Origin: Mycobacterium sp. SMC-8
Lineage (GTDB): Bacteria; Actinomycetota; Actinomycetes; Mycobacteriales; Mycobacteriaceae
NCBI RefSeq assembly: GCF_025263565.1
Contig: NZ_CP079867.1
Location: 50,396-114,395, forward strand
Length of the DNA stretch: 64,000 nucleotides
Reading direction: 5' to 3'
The notes under the pieces were generated by a model that saw only the letters and a program-made list of their open reading frames with translations, ran no database searches and had not been told where the DNA came from. Below are positions 30,401 through 40,369 of the stretch, one piece after another; the first letter of the stretch is position 1, and every line of letters begins with the position of its first letter. A program made the position numbers and the translations under genes.

Positions 30401-33321
30401 GCTTTGGCTTGCGCAGCCACGGTGGCGTTGCGGTTGACGCCGGTCCGGCCGGTGGTTTCGGTCTCCTCTTTGGTATATCGGATGGCGATTTCCTGGTTAT
30501 TGCACACCATTTCCAGCAACGAGATGGCATCTCGTTTGGGGAACCGGGTGCCCCAGGTCTCGGTCATGGCGGCGCTGTTGCGGCTCTGGCACTCGATCGA
30601 CCAGACCCCTTGCACATGGTCGGCTTTCACATGCACTGGCACGGCGTCGGCGGCTTTGAATGTCTCGCTGGCGAACTGTGCGACGTATTTGGCGGCGATC
30701 CACGGTGATCCGGGGCGAGCGCTGATCTGGCTGGCTTCGCGGTCGACGGGCTGGACTTCGCGCAGGGCGGCGGCGTACTCGTGGTATCGCGGGTCGTGTT
30801 CGGCTGCGAGTTCTGCGTGTCGTAGCTGTTGGCGGACATTGCCCGACAGTGCTTGCGCGGCGGGAATGAGAATCTCTGGATCGCGTAGCGACGGGAAGAC
30901 CAGTCCGCGCATCTTCTCCCGCGCGGCGGCGGGGTCGGTGTTCAGCAGTGTGGCGATGTGCGCAATATCGACGCCACCGTTGTGGTCCAGGCTGATGGCG
31001 AGGGCCTCTTCGGCGGTCTCCGCGCGGTCGCGGACCTGCGGTGGGCTCAGCAGGTCTACCGAGAAGATGGGTGCCTTGCGCGTCTGCCCGGTGAGTTCGT
31101 CGTAGCCCTCCAGCGCCAGCACTGTGGTCCAGCCGGGATCGTTGCGCAAGGCGGTGACGATGTGCGGGCGCATCTTGTACTGGCTGGGGGTTTCCCAGGC
31201 CTGCTCGTCCCACGCCTCGAGGAGTTCGGCGGGCACGGTGTGCTGCTCTGGGTTCTTCTGACGCCACCGCTCAATGGATTTCGCGAACGACTTGTCGTGG
31301 CGGTCTTGGGTGATGATGGAGGGCTTACTCCACTTGAAGCGTTGGATAGGACCATGTTTGGCGACGTAGGTGTCGTAGAGCCGGTTGAGTTCACCGCGCA
31401 GTTGTTCACGGACCTCGCTGGGCTGACCGGCCCGTTGTGATGACACGACCGCATTGGCAACATCACGCAGTTTGAGCAGGTGAATGGTTTCCTGCTTGCG
31501 GGTGTTGAAGACCTTCGCAGTCGCCCAGGCGTCCCCGGTCCAGGTCTGGAACTCATCAGTTGCTTCATCGAAGCGCAGGGTGTCGCGGGCCGGGAGTCTC
31601 GTGGTGACGGCGGTGATGAGGCCGGGGTCGAAGCTGACGTCGCTAACCTCGGTCAGCGAGGCGGCGGTGGCGGTGAGTCCTTGGCCTCGATTCCGCGCAG
31701 TGTCGATGATGGTGCGCAGGCGGTGCCCGACTTGCAGAGCCAAGGGGCTGGATTCGTCGGCAGTGACGTTGAGGGTCTGGTGGCCGTGGATTCCGTGGCC
31801 GAGGCTGGGGCGTCCGAGGATGTTCTCGGGATGGTCGTGGAAGTAGGAGTTGATGTCGATCTCGGTATCGGTGCCATCATCGGCAGCCACAGTCAGCGGT
31901 GCAGTGTGTAGCCAGTCGTCAGCGCCGCCTTCGATAACCCGGTCAGCTTCGCGGCGGCGTAGCACGAGAATGTCGGTGACCACTTCGGTGCCGGCGACAC
32001 GCCGGAAGGCGTTGGAGGGCAGACGTATTGCGCCTAGCAGGTCGGCGCGGGACAGGATTTCGCGGCGAGCCTTGGGGTCGGCGTTGTCCATGGTGAAGCG
32101 GCTGGTGAGAACGATCTGGTAGCCGCCGGGTGCCGTGAGGTCCAAGGACTTGACGATGAAGTGGTTGTGGATGGACAGCCGGCGCGGGTTGTAGGCGGGA
32201 TCGCGTAGCGCGAAGTTCCCGAACGGGACGTTGCCGATCACCGCGGCAAAGGAACCGTTGGGGACGTTGGTGGTTTCGTAGCCTTCGGCCCGAACCTGCG
32301 CAGAGGGGTAGAGGTAGGCGGTGATGGCTGCGCTGATGGGGTCTTTCTCGACGCCGACCATCTGCGCGGTCTCGGGCGCCAAGCCGATGAACGTTCCCGC
32401 GCCACACCCGGGCTCCAGGACCCGACCGCCGGTAAAACCAGCGTGCTGCAACGCTTTCCACATCTGCTCAGCGATGGCGGGGTCGGTGTAGTGGGCATTG
32501 AGTGTGCTTCTGGACGCGGCTTGGTATTGGTCGGGGCCCAGGGCCTCCTTGAGGTAGTCGCGCTGGGCTGTGTAGGTGTCGCTGCGGGTGTCGAAGACCT
32601 CGGGGATCGCGCCCCATCCCGACCAGCGGGCCAGGATGTCTTGTTCAGCGGCGGTGGCATGGCGGGCTTGGCCTTGGAGCTCGATGAGCGTGTCGATGGC
32701 GGCGAGGTTCGCGGTGAGCCGGGCTTTCGCGCCGGACGGGACCGCGATGGTGGTTCCGGGACGGTAGTCGATGGCCGGCGGTGAGGGCACTGCCGGTGTC
32801 TCGTTCTCACGCTGGCCGGTATCGCTGGCATCTGCGTCGGGCATCGACTGCGGAGCGCTGACGCGGGCCGGTGCCGCGGTGACATCAGTAGTTGCGGCCA
32901 GTGGAGTACGGGTCGTGTCGTCGCGGCTCGGTGCGGTGCGTTGGGGTCGCTTGAGGGTTAGCGCGTCGATAGCTGCCGAAGGCACCTGGTCGGGTTGGGC
33001 GCTGTCGTGGTCGGGTGCTGCTGGGATGAGCGGCGGTAGTGGGGCGCCGCCGGGGTCGATGACGCGAGGATCGGTCGGCAGGTCAAAGCTGTCCTCGGCA
33101 AAGAGCGCAAGCTGTGGGTCGTCTTCGGCGAGAGGTTGAGCTTTACGCTTGCGGGCTACTCGGGCGGGTACCCCTCGGCCGTCATCGCTTCGGCGACTTC
33201 GACTCCCAGGTCGTGGGTCAGGCGATGGCCCGGAGCGGTGGGAATCGCCCGGTTTTCTTCCAGCCGGGTTGCCAGCAGATATGCCGCCTTGACCCGGAAC
33301 ATCGCGCTGCGGTCCGGCCAC
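27451..33321 (-). CDS. Giant N6-methyltransferase / SNF2-like helicase (LtrC/DarB-like architecture)
   Basis: The frame is open to 33792, but the 5' part overlaps a better-looking gene in another frame (33156-33734). The GTG at 33321 is the best visible start, and the true N-terminus is uncertain; the protein is about 1,950 residues. Near 32400, VLEPGCGAGTFIG is a SAM-binding motif I, and IGNVPFG near 32230 is a variant of the NPPF/Y adenine-methylase motif IV. The helicase part has Walker A HVVGAGKSGTM (about 30150-30190), the DEAH box YLMIDEAHMYKNR (about 29690) and motif VI QREGRIIRQGNQN (about 28600). A helical C-terminus follows. The order methylase-helicase resembles LtrC-like plasmid proteins and phage P1 DarB, which protects incoming DNA from restriction. 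Antirestriction or conjugation support is inferred. Confidence 0.75.
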   Translation of the reverse strand: MAGPQRDVPGQGGISAGNPAGRKPGDSHRSGPSPDPRPGSRSRRSDDGRGVPARVARKRKAQPLAEDDPQLALFAEDSFDLPTDPRVIDPGGAPLPPLIPAAPDHDSAQPDQVPSAAIDALTLKRPQRTAPSRDDTTRTPLAATTDVTAAPARVSAPQSMPDADASDTGQRENETPAVPSPPAIDYRPGTTIAVPSGAKARLTANLAAIDTLIELQGQARHATAAEQDILARWSGWGAIPEVFDTRSDTYTAQRDYLKEALGPDQYQAASRSTLNAHYTDPAIAEQMWKALQHAGFTGGRVLEPGCGAGTFIGLAPETAQMVGVEKDPISAAITAYLYPSAQVRAEGYETTNVPNGSFAAVIGNVPFGNFALRDPAYNPRRLSIHNHFIVKSLDLTAPGGYQIVLTSRFTMDNADPKARREILSRADLLGAIRLPSNAFRRVAGTEVVTDILVLRRREADRVIEGGADDWLHTAPLTVAADDGTDTEIDINSYFHDHPENILGRPSLGHGIHGHQTLNVTADESSPLALQVGHRLRTIIDTARNRGQGLTATAASLTEVSDVSFDPGLITAVTTRLPARDTLRFDEATDEFQTWTGDAWATAKVFNTRKQETIHLLKLRDVANAVVSSQRAGQPSEVREQLRGELNRLYDTYVAKHGPIQRFKWSKPSIITQDRHDKSFAKSIERWRQKNPEQHTVPAELLEAWDEQAWETPSQYKMRPHIVTALRNDPGWTTVLALEGYDELTGQTRKAPIFSVDLLSPPQVRDRAETAEEALAISLDHNGGVDIAHIATLLNTDPAAAREKMRGLVFPSLRDPEILIPAAQALSGNVRQQLRHAELAAEHDPRYHEYAAALREVQPVDREASQISARPGSPWIAAKYVAQFASETFKAADAVPVHVKADHVQGVWSIECQSRNSAAMTETWGTRFPKRDAISLLEMVCNNQEIAIRYTKEETETTGRTGVNRNATVAAQAKATKISEAFQNWVFADDTRRTELVATYNERFNSLRAPKYSGAALTLPGLSHRFTPHTHQRDAVARIIAEPNVLLDHVVGAGKSGTMFMAAMELRRLGLARQPWIVVPNHIIEQVGKEAKWWYPGADILLGTPGTDPAGRRRFVAQSATSDWDMVIAPESLFMGIPVGQDAQRDYIARESKMLRESLENITGDNATAATVKRLEAALQRYESKLEKLTDQDGKDTGLLFEHTGCDYLMIDEAHMYKNRTRLSPVKELACPDGSERADDLAMKMELLRGRRREDAIAAGRTPTPADERVASFATGTPIANSLGELYVMQRYLRPDLLEDAGVLHINDWATTFTATVNTVEVNATGTQLRPVTRVGKFCNLQELLRISSVFTDVITRDQIGLKLPELSNDGKRTIVSIPADQTLRDFITDLGYRSGDLDPKNLARDNILKISNDGREASLDPRMVHLPEPTHSRTAAVAENIMAVHRQYADTIYKDPQYGHDMPTPGGLQIVFCDRGTPSKGGKKKNDFNMYGAIRDDLIARGMPAEKIRFIHDAEKAEDKLRLFDECNRGQVSVLIGSTEKMGTGTNVQTRAVALHHVDVPWRPADLEQREGRIIRQGNQNETVSIFNYVVEGSYDVVMWQKIEAKSLFIAQVKRADISVDEVDDIGGNEMTVAAAETKALATGDPRYVRQVQLQDEIEHLAALERAYHDGMAARDRDIRQRQRQLDITTAQLDALTPTLEAMASQPADAPADIVVEGRRYPERKDCAAPFAEVCRRVYGSLSNAASHDSRPLNTAINGIALHARRDHVGDRLWVTLEGPSAEIAFTIQDLHDSAPKVGETNGASSAKARGLLTRVENLYKDLPAHHQRLKVQHDHLTDSLTDLTNTEVEPFDRGEELAAKREEHTTLTTLLQLEAQSEAAKAKAAEAEQRLLAAGRQSGWSLHLNPTPFLIEQSGLATADQYRFAQGLAEQARASEYRDAQREDQQHRGDEGRAL

Positions 33322-33734
33322 AGATGGTCTGCGAGTTCCTCGATCTGTTCGCTCGGCTCGGCTCGATACACCAGGTGTCGCCACCGGTGAGTCCAGGGAA
33401 TGTCGGCCGGTGTGGGCGGCTTGCTGTCGCGGCCCTCCGGTGGCTGCGGAATCAAGTCGTACAGGCTCTGCCGCACGATCGTTTCGCGTGCGTTCTGCAA
33501 GGCCGTCTCGTGCAGGCCGACCGTCGTCGCGTGGTCGGGCTGACTGTGGTGCTGCTGGGTCCAGCTCTGCACTGCCTGCTCCCCCAGCTCCAGTGCCAGC
33601 GTCGCGGCCTGATCGTCCAGCCGCTGGGTCACCAGGCTCAGGAACAGCTCTGTCTGCTCCGGGGACCACTGCGCTGGTATACCGATCTGGCGGTGATACA
33701 CCTGGTCGACGGCTTGGCGCATCCACTCGGTCAC
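33156..33734 (-). CDS. Protein overlapping the helicase 5' end
   Basis: The protein has 192 residues from a GTG at 33734 preceded by GGAG. The sequence (MRQAVDQVYHRQIGIPAQWS, HETALQNARETIVRQSLYDL, AMFRVKAAYLLATRLEEN) is balanced and protein-like. The same DNA read in the helicase frame is a Pro/Arg/Gly shadow, so this frame is the coding one. The helicase continues in the -1 frame relative to this gene, and coding-like helicase sequence starts right at the TAG (33156-33158). Either the genes overlap or a -1 frameshift joins them. Confidence 0.6.
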   Translation of the reverse strand: MTEWMRQAVDQVYHRQIGIPAQWSPEQTELFLSLVTQRLDDQAATLALELGEQAVQSWTQQHHSQPDHATTVGLHETALQNARETIVRQSLYDLIPQPPEGRDSKPPTPADIPWTHRWRHLVYRAEPSEQIEELADHLWPDRSAMFRVKAAYLLATRLEENRAIPTAPGHRLTHDLGVEVAEAMTAEGYPPE

Positions 33735-33819
33735 TGTGACTGTGCTCCGATTCCTCGACGCTGAACAGACCCTGGTCCTCGGTGTCGGCCATAGTCGGCG
33801 CTCCCCTACTGCAATACCG

Positions 33820-34680
33820 CTAGTCATGGATTTCTCCCGTTCCTGCGGCATCACCCTGTTCGGGGTCGCCCATCTCCGACAACAGCAACGCGTCAAGGCG
33901 TTCTCTGTCACCAAGTTCACTGATCGCGACACTGACACGCTCCAGCGCCTCGTCTACATCCGAATGTAGCTGAGTAAGGCTCTGACTCTGGCGGGTCAGA
34001 CGCACCTTCACCGCATTGAGTGTGTCCAGGGCACCATTGAGCGGAACCAACGCCGGGTTCGGCGCCACCTTGGGCCCTTTGCGCACCGGGGTACCGCCGC
34101 GCAGCGCGGTGAGCGCAGATCCACGCTCCCACAGCAAGAAGGTGTCGATGCGATCGAGGGTCTCTGCGCTCGGGCCGAAGCCTCGCTTACCCAGAGTCGC
34201 CAGCGTCGCGCGGGCCGGTCCCCCAATGGCGGCGAACTTCGATTTCGTCATATTGAGCTCGCGCAGGCGCTGATCGATCCACCGGAGCAGATGGTTGTAG
34301 TCCCAGCCAGCAGGATCTTCGAACGCCGTATCGAAGACATCGTTGAGCGCTGCCGTCGCCGCAGCGACATCCTCTTCCGGCGCGTCGACCGGCGGGGCCG
34401 GCAACTTGCCGTAAACGCCATCCTCGCGCGGTACAGGATCACCACCGTGCAGCGCCCGTTCTGCTGATCCAGGCTCCCAGCTCAGCAGGTCATCGAGCTT
34501 GGCCAGGGTTCGGTAGCTCGGCACCCGGTCGGCACCCTGAGTGATCGCTGTCAGCGTCGAGCGCGACAGAATTCCGTACTCGGATGCGGCAAGCACAGAC
34601 AGTCCCAGCCGACGTAGGCGTGCCTTAACGTGGCGGGCGAGGAGGGCGACATCGGGGTCGCCGGGGTGGTCCTGGTCCAC
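33820..34680 (-). CDS. Protein with two tandem HTH domains
   Basis: The protein has 286 residues from the GTG at 34680. Two similar halves are visible. ARHVKARLRRLGLSVLAAS with PSYRTLAKLDDLLSWEPGS and LHGGDPVP (about 15-80) parallels LRWIDQRLRELNMTKSKFAA with PSAETLDRIDTFLLWERGS and LRGGTPV (about 135-205). Each reads as an XRE-like HTH ending in a conserved W-E-x-G-S element. The C-terminal 80 residues are helical. In-frame sequence upstream (RDWEAIITAVV) also looks coding but has no ATG, GTG or TTG start before the TAA, so the start is doubtful. It probably acts as a regulator of the helicase operon, with a gap of about 85 bp. Confidence 0.65.
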   Translation of the reverse strand: MDQDHPGDPDVALLARHVKARLRRLGLSVLAASEYGILSRSTLTAITQGADRVPSYRTLAKLDDLLSWEPGSAERALHGGDPVPREDGVYGKLPAPPVDAPEEDVAAATAALNDVFDTAFEDPAGWDYNHLLRWIDQRLRELNMTKSKFAAIGGPARATLATLGKRGFGPSAETLDRIDTFLLWERGSALTALRGGTPVRKGPKVAPNPALVPLNGALDTLNAVKVRLTRQSQSLTQLHSDVDEALERVSVAISELGDRERLDALLLSEMGDPEQGDAAGTGEIHD

Positions 34681-34883
34681 GACGGCCGTAATGATCGCCT
34701 CCCAGTCCCTCGTGCGGTCGGTCCCTTAGTGACGTGGTGGTGAGTGACTACGCCGCCACGTTGCCGCAGAGTTTACATGCACCGTTGGCATACATATAGG
34801 TCAACATCGCACAATGGATGATCGTGGCGTGTCGGCACACCTGCCACTCGGGGGCTCGTTCTATCAATAGAACGGTAGAGCGA

Positions 34884-35405
34884 TTAAAGGCGGATTCTTC
34901 CCTGGTTGCTCGTTTCGGGCGCAGCTTCGCGGATCGCGGCCACAACCTGTTCGGGAGTCATGTGCTCGGCCAAGTGACGCACCGCGTAGCGGATGACCGC
35001 GCTTGCCGAGGTGACCTTGGGCTTACCGTATCGACCGGCTTCAAGTGCACGGCGTATGTACTTGTCCTCTTCCAGCTCCAGGTACGCCGTTGTCGGGTAC
35101 AGCTCGGAGCTGCTACTGGCGGGTTGACTCGCCACAGCCTTGTCCGACTTGTCCCGTGCTGGCCGTTTCGCCTTAGTGCCCGGTGTCACGGCAGGCTCAG
35201 TCGATGGGCCTGATGGTGCTACTGACGAAGCACGCGTGTCCGTCGCCGCTGGCGTAGACGACGGCTCCGACTCCCCTGGCCCCTCAGTGGCGGCCGGGAT
35301 GCTCACGGGCGTAGCGCGCGGGCCGTGCAGCGGCTTGGGCATTTCGTTGCCGACCGGCTTGCGTTTGTCGCGCTGCGCCTTGAGCATGTCCATCCCGTTA
35401 CCCAT
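34884..35405 (-). CDS. ParB-like / RHH centromere-binding protein
   Basis: The protein has 173 residues and starts 8 bp inside the 3' end of parA, so the two are coupled. The N-terminal half is a disordered Pro/Ser/Thr/Lys region. The C-terminal 75 residues (TTAYLELEEDKYIRRALEAG, then SASAVIRYAVRHLAEHM) fit a ribbon-helix-helix or small ParB-type DNA-binding domain. By position it is the partner of ParA and would bind the 16-bp iterons upstream of parA. A short inverted repeat GTTCTA-tcaa-TAGAAC lies 11 bp past its stop (34858-34873). Confidence 0.65.
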   Translation of the reverse strand: MGNGMDMLKAQRDKRKPVGNEMPKPLHGPRATPVSIPAATEGPGESEPSSTPAATDTRASSVAPSGPSTEPAVTPGTKAKRPARDKSDKAVASQPASSSSELYPTTAYLELEEDKYIRRALEAGRYGKPKVTSASAVIRYAVRHLAEHMTPEQVVAAIREAAPETSNQGRIRL

Positions 35406-36114
35406 TCACGTACTCCTTCACGAACTCGCACACCAGTTTGTAGCGCTCAGCCAGGAGCCGGAAGGGCTTAGCCGGCGGATCTTCCGACGTGATAGCAATC
35501 CGCTTGGTTCGTTTGGGCAGGTCAGCGACCAGCGGGATCGGCGGTGCGATCTGCACGGGGGTTCCAGCGGTGATCTGCTCAAGCTTTTTCAGCCCGACGG
35601 CGGCTGGGACTGCGCGGACCTTGGTCGGCAAAACCACAATCGGGTAGTCGACCATTTCGTCCACAAGCTGCTCCAACCCTCGCAGATCGAGCAGATCTAG
35701 AGTTGTGGGCGCCAGGACAACATCGGCCACGGCAAGGGCACCATGCGTGTGCTCGCCGGCTCCAGGGTGTGTGTCGACGACGACCCACTCGGTGTCCCAC
35801 TCGGCAGCCCATTTCAGCAGTGCTTCGGACATCTGCTCGCGGCTAGGCGCTTCCTTGTCGAGGTGCGGATGCCCTGGCACTAGCCGAGGCTTGCGGTACC
35901 CCTTAAGAGGTTTCGGAGTGCGCCCCGTCGCAAGGGCATCCAGGATCGGGACCCTGGTTCGATCCAGCGGCCGGTCCCCCCATATCGACGTGACGCCGGC
36001 GATGTCATGTTCGAGGTCCACCAGCACGGCATCGAGCGAGTACGCCACCTCGTATGCGCTGGTGCTTTTTCCGACGCCACCCTTTCGTGAGTGGGTGACG
36101 AGAATCTTCGCCAT
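35398..36114 (-). CDS. parA: ParA-family partition ATPase
   Basis: The protein has 238 residues from the ATG at 36114. The deviant Walker A KGGVGKST is at about residues 11-18, the Walker A' region is VLVDLEHD, and Walker B is WVVVDTHPGAG. The length matches small type Ib ParA proteins that have no N-terminal HTH and rely on the partner protein for regulation. It is the first gene of the par operon, 30 bp downstream of the iteron array, with the ParB-like gene overlapping its 3' end. It would segregate plasmid copies by ATP-dependent movement on the nucleoid. Confidence 0.9.
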   Translation of the reverse strand: MAKILVTHSRKGGVGKSTSAYEVAYSLDAVLVDLEHDIAGVTSIWGDRPLDRTRVPILDALATGRTPKPLKGYRKPRLVPGHPHLDKEAPSREQMSEALLKWAAEWDTEWVVVDTHPGAGEHTHGALAVADVVLAPTTLDLLDLRGLEQLVDEMVDYPIVVLPTKVRAVPAAVGLKKLEQITAGTPVQIAPPIPLVADLPKRTKRIAITSEDPPAKPFRLLAERYKLVCEFVKEYVNG

Positions 36115-36144
36115 TTGTTGTGTCTTTCTATCGAAGCATTGAGA

Positions 36145-36380
36145 TACCGATCAAACGCTGTACCGATCAAACGCTGTACCGATCAAACGCTGTACCGATC
36201 AAACGCTGTACCGATCAAACGCTGTACCGATCAAACGCTGTACCGATCAAACGCTGTACCGATCAAACGCTGTACCGATCAAACGCTGTACCGATCAAAC
36301 GCTGTACCGATCAAACGCTGTACCGATCAAACGCTGTACCGATCAAACGCTGTACCGATCAAACGCTGTACCGATCAAAC
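36145..36380. repeat. 16-bp iteron array (candidate parS / origin iterons)
   Basis: TACCGATCAAACGCTG is repeated head to tail in 14 exact copies (36145-36368) plus a 12-bp partial copy (36369-36380). A degenerate relative follows near 36395-36415 (CGGTCAAACGCTCTAG). There are no spacers and the period is constant at 16 bp. It lies directly upstream of parA, so it is most likely the centromere and operator bound by the ParB-like protein. Use as replication iterons cannot be excluded. Confidence 0.9.
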
Positions 36381-36737
36381 CAACAATCTATGTAAGCGTA
36401 TCACGGTCAAACGCTCTAGCGATAGTACATACTAGCAATCAATCGATTTCTATATGTATCGAAGAAGCGTTCTACCGTTCTAATGTAGAATTACTGACCG
36501 GCGGGCGGGGGAGCCGCCACCTGGCCTTATACGGCGTCTAGAGATTTGCTGGGCGCAGATTCGTCACGGTGACGTTAGTAACCAATATCGGTGGATGGAA
36601 ACGCTACGTGTTCTGACGACGTAGCCGTGTAGCGGCCTACGTTGCGCTTCTTCCCAATCCAGGCCCGCGCGGCCAACTGGGGGCGCAGCTACTCACTGAC
36701 TTGTCCGAATTTGCCTGTGGCACGTTCCTTGCATCGG
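36381..36737. other. AT-rich intergenic region with dyads beside the iterons
   Basis: No gene is supported. It is AT-richer than the window and contains TTCTAC-N9-GTAGAA near 36469-36490, the palindrome GTCACGGTGAC (36563-36573) and GCTACGT-N9-ACGTAGC (36603-36625). These fit a replication or partition control region or operators. Confidence 0.45.
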
Positions 36738-37136
36738 CTACAGCCGACCGAAATCCCATCCGCCCAGGATCAAGCCGGTCGACCCGTTGTCGGATACTTC
36801 TGGCCTGGCCGTGAATCCGTTCATCTGGAGCGTCCAAAAATGGGAATGCTGCGGGGAGGAATCAGACGCGTCAGGCAGCGACATCAGGGCTGGCAACGAC
36901 CAGAGCATCCGGTCCCCGAAAAGTCGGCCGGCCGGTTCGTTCGGGATGAACTCAGCGACACCTAGCACAGAGGGGCGTAGTCGTATCACGGCGTCGCGGG
37001 CAGGGTCTTCGTGACGTGCCTGAACGAGTTCTCCTGACTCGACCCACGATTCCCAGAGGGCAACGACCTCATCAACGGGCTGGTCCAGAAACGCGAGACA
37101 AAACGGCATCCCGACGGCTATCACGATAGTATCCAA
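36738..37136 (-). CDS. Hypothetical protein adjacent to IS21-like element
   Basis: The protein has about 132 residues if started at a TTG preceded by GGGGGGAG; a GTG at 37124 or ATG at 37109 is possible, and the frame further upstream looks non-coding. The sequence (CLAFLDQPVDEVVALWESWV, SLPALMSLPDASDSSPQHSH, GLILGGWDFGRL) looks like a soluble mixed alpha/beta protein. No family was recognised. It ends about 360 bp after the iterons and begins about 300 bp from the IS21-like element; those 300 bp hold nothing I can identify. Confidence 0.5.
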   Translation of the reverse strand: MDTIVIAVGMPFCLAFLDQPVDEVVALWESWVESGELVQARHEDPARDAVIRLRPSVLGVAEFIPNEPAGRLFGDRMLWSLPALMSLPDASDSSPQHSHFWTLQMNGFTARPEVSDNGSTGLILGGWDFGRL

Positions 37137-37487
37137 CGTTGGTATCTCCCCCCCGACTAAATGACTGCGACCTACCCCAAATGCTTGCATAGGCTTCTGA
37201 CAAGCTACGTCGGTCAGCCGAGCTATCAATGGACGAGCACGCGGCCAGCGCCGTCGACCCCACGGGCAGATGTCCCCGCGCGGAGCACGGTGAGCATCGA
37301 TGTGACCGGGGGTGGAGGACACCCCCGGGGCGAGATCCGAGGCGAAGACCTCCCGCGGTGCATCCGAAGAGCCACAGTTCTGACTGTGCCGGCAAGTGAT
37401 GCTCAGGCCCGGCGCCGTCGTTTCATATCGAGTTGTCAGCTCCGGTTGAATCCTGAGCAGCCTGCTCCGGTTGAAAAGTGAGCAGGT

Positions 37488-39559
<2,072 letters not shown>

Positions 39560-39608
39560 TTTTCGACCGGAACTACCTGCTCACTTTTCGACCGGAGCTG
39601 ACATCGAG

Positions 39609-39621
39609 TGAGAATGCCTCA
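39609..39621. repeat. TGAGAATGCC repeat, left of the MazEF-like module
   Basis: TGAGAATGCCTCA, with a related TGAGAAGCC near 39665. The same TGAGAATGCC core recurs at 40279-40291 (TGAGAATGCCCCA) and partly at 40299 (TGAGAACGGAC), so the copies bracket the toxin-antitoxin pair. Possibly relics of another IS end. Confidence 0.4.
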
Positions 39622-39701
39622 ACATTCAGACCGCGACTTGCGAAGGTAACCCCAGATGATTCGATGAGAAGCCGAATGGGCTGTGCAGTCGTGCATCTGC
39701 G

Positions 39702-39720
39702 ATCCTACCGTTGGTAGGAT
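39702..39720. promoter_or_regulatory. Palindromic operator of the MazEF-like operon
   Basis: ATCCTACC-gtt-GGTAGGAT is a perfect 8-bp inverted repeat, 8 bp before the antitoxin start. The adjacent AGGATAATT could be the -10. A near copy (CCTATCGTTGGTAGG, 14 of 15) lies at 46052-46066. Confidence 0.7.
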
Positions 39721-39727
39721 AATTGGT

Positions 39728-39955
39728 ATGGCCAAAGACAAGGTGTCGATCACACTGGATCAGGATGTGCTAGCAGCGGCAGATGCAGACGCCAAAGCGG
39801 CTGGGCTCAACCGATCCGAGTTAGTTGAGCAGGCATTGCGCCACGAACACCTCCGGATCGCTCTGAAAAGCTACATGACGACAACCGTCCCCGCCCTGGA
39901 CATCGACGACTACGCACAGAAGATCTACCAGGCGAATCGGGCCTCGGGCCTGTGA
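39728..39955 (+). CDS. MazE-like RHH antitoxin
   Basis: The protein has 75 residues from the ATG at 39728, just after the operator. DKVSITLDQDVLAAADADAK with LNRSELVEQALRHE is the ribbon-helix-helix DNA-binding region. The C-terminal part (VPALDIDDYAQKIYQANRAS) would bind the toxin. It overlaps the toxin gene by 4 bp. Together they form a type II system expected to stabilise the plasmid. Confidence 0.8.
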   Translation: MAKDKVSITLDQDVLAAADADAKAAGLNRSELVEQALRHEHLRIALKSYMTTTVPALDIDDYAQKIYQANRASGL

Positions 39956-40254
39956 TCGCTCCCGGGGACATCGCCCCGCGTCGCGATACCAGCCATGAGG
40001 TCTATGTTGTCGTGCTATCCAACTCGATTCACCTGGCGGCCGATACCGGACGAGTCATCGCCTGCCCCTTTATTCCGGGCAAAATTCCCGACGCCGCAAT
40101 GGCGTTCGTCGTTCGAGTCGGACAACCCGAAGGCGTGGCGCTGCCCGAACTTGTTCAGTGGCTTCCCGCAGCAGCGCTGGACGAGCCGATCGGCAACATC
40201 GGCGCGAATGCGCTCCGTGACACAGCGTCTCTCGTGACAGCCCTCGTCACCTGA
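39952..40254 (+). CDS. MazF/CcdB-like toxin
   Basis: The protein has 100 residues from a GTG overlapping the antitoxin stop. The SH3-like barrel pattern of the MazF/PemK-CcdB group is visible: MIAPGDIAPRRDTSHEVYVV, VIACPFIPGKIP and VALPELVQWLPAAALDEPIG. The usual first-strand Arg/Gly region is present, but exact catalytic residues are hard to assign. Whether it cuts RNA (MazF) or poisons gyrase (CcdB) cannot be told from sequence alone. Confidence 0.7.
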   Translation: MIAPGDIAPRRDTSHEVYVVVLSNSIHLAADTGRVIACPFIPGKIPDAAMAFVVRVGQPEGVALPELVQWLPAAALDEPIGNIGANALRDTASLVTALVT

Positions 40255-40369
40255 CCACTACACGTGCCCCAAATTGGGTGAGAATGCCCCAGTTTCAATG
40301 AGAACGGACAAGAACTGCCGCGGACCAAGCTTGGTGCTTGGCACCGCAACGCCCCATGGTGTCGTATCG

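Noticed and set aside
36145..36380. CRISPR array
   Set aside because: Repeats are contiguous at 16 bp with no spacers, and no cas gene is present.
36091..36435. Open frames of 91-114 codons across the iterons
   Set aside because: They only translate the 16-bp repeat in different frames and have no ribosome-binding site or protein-like sequence.
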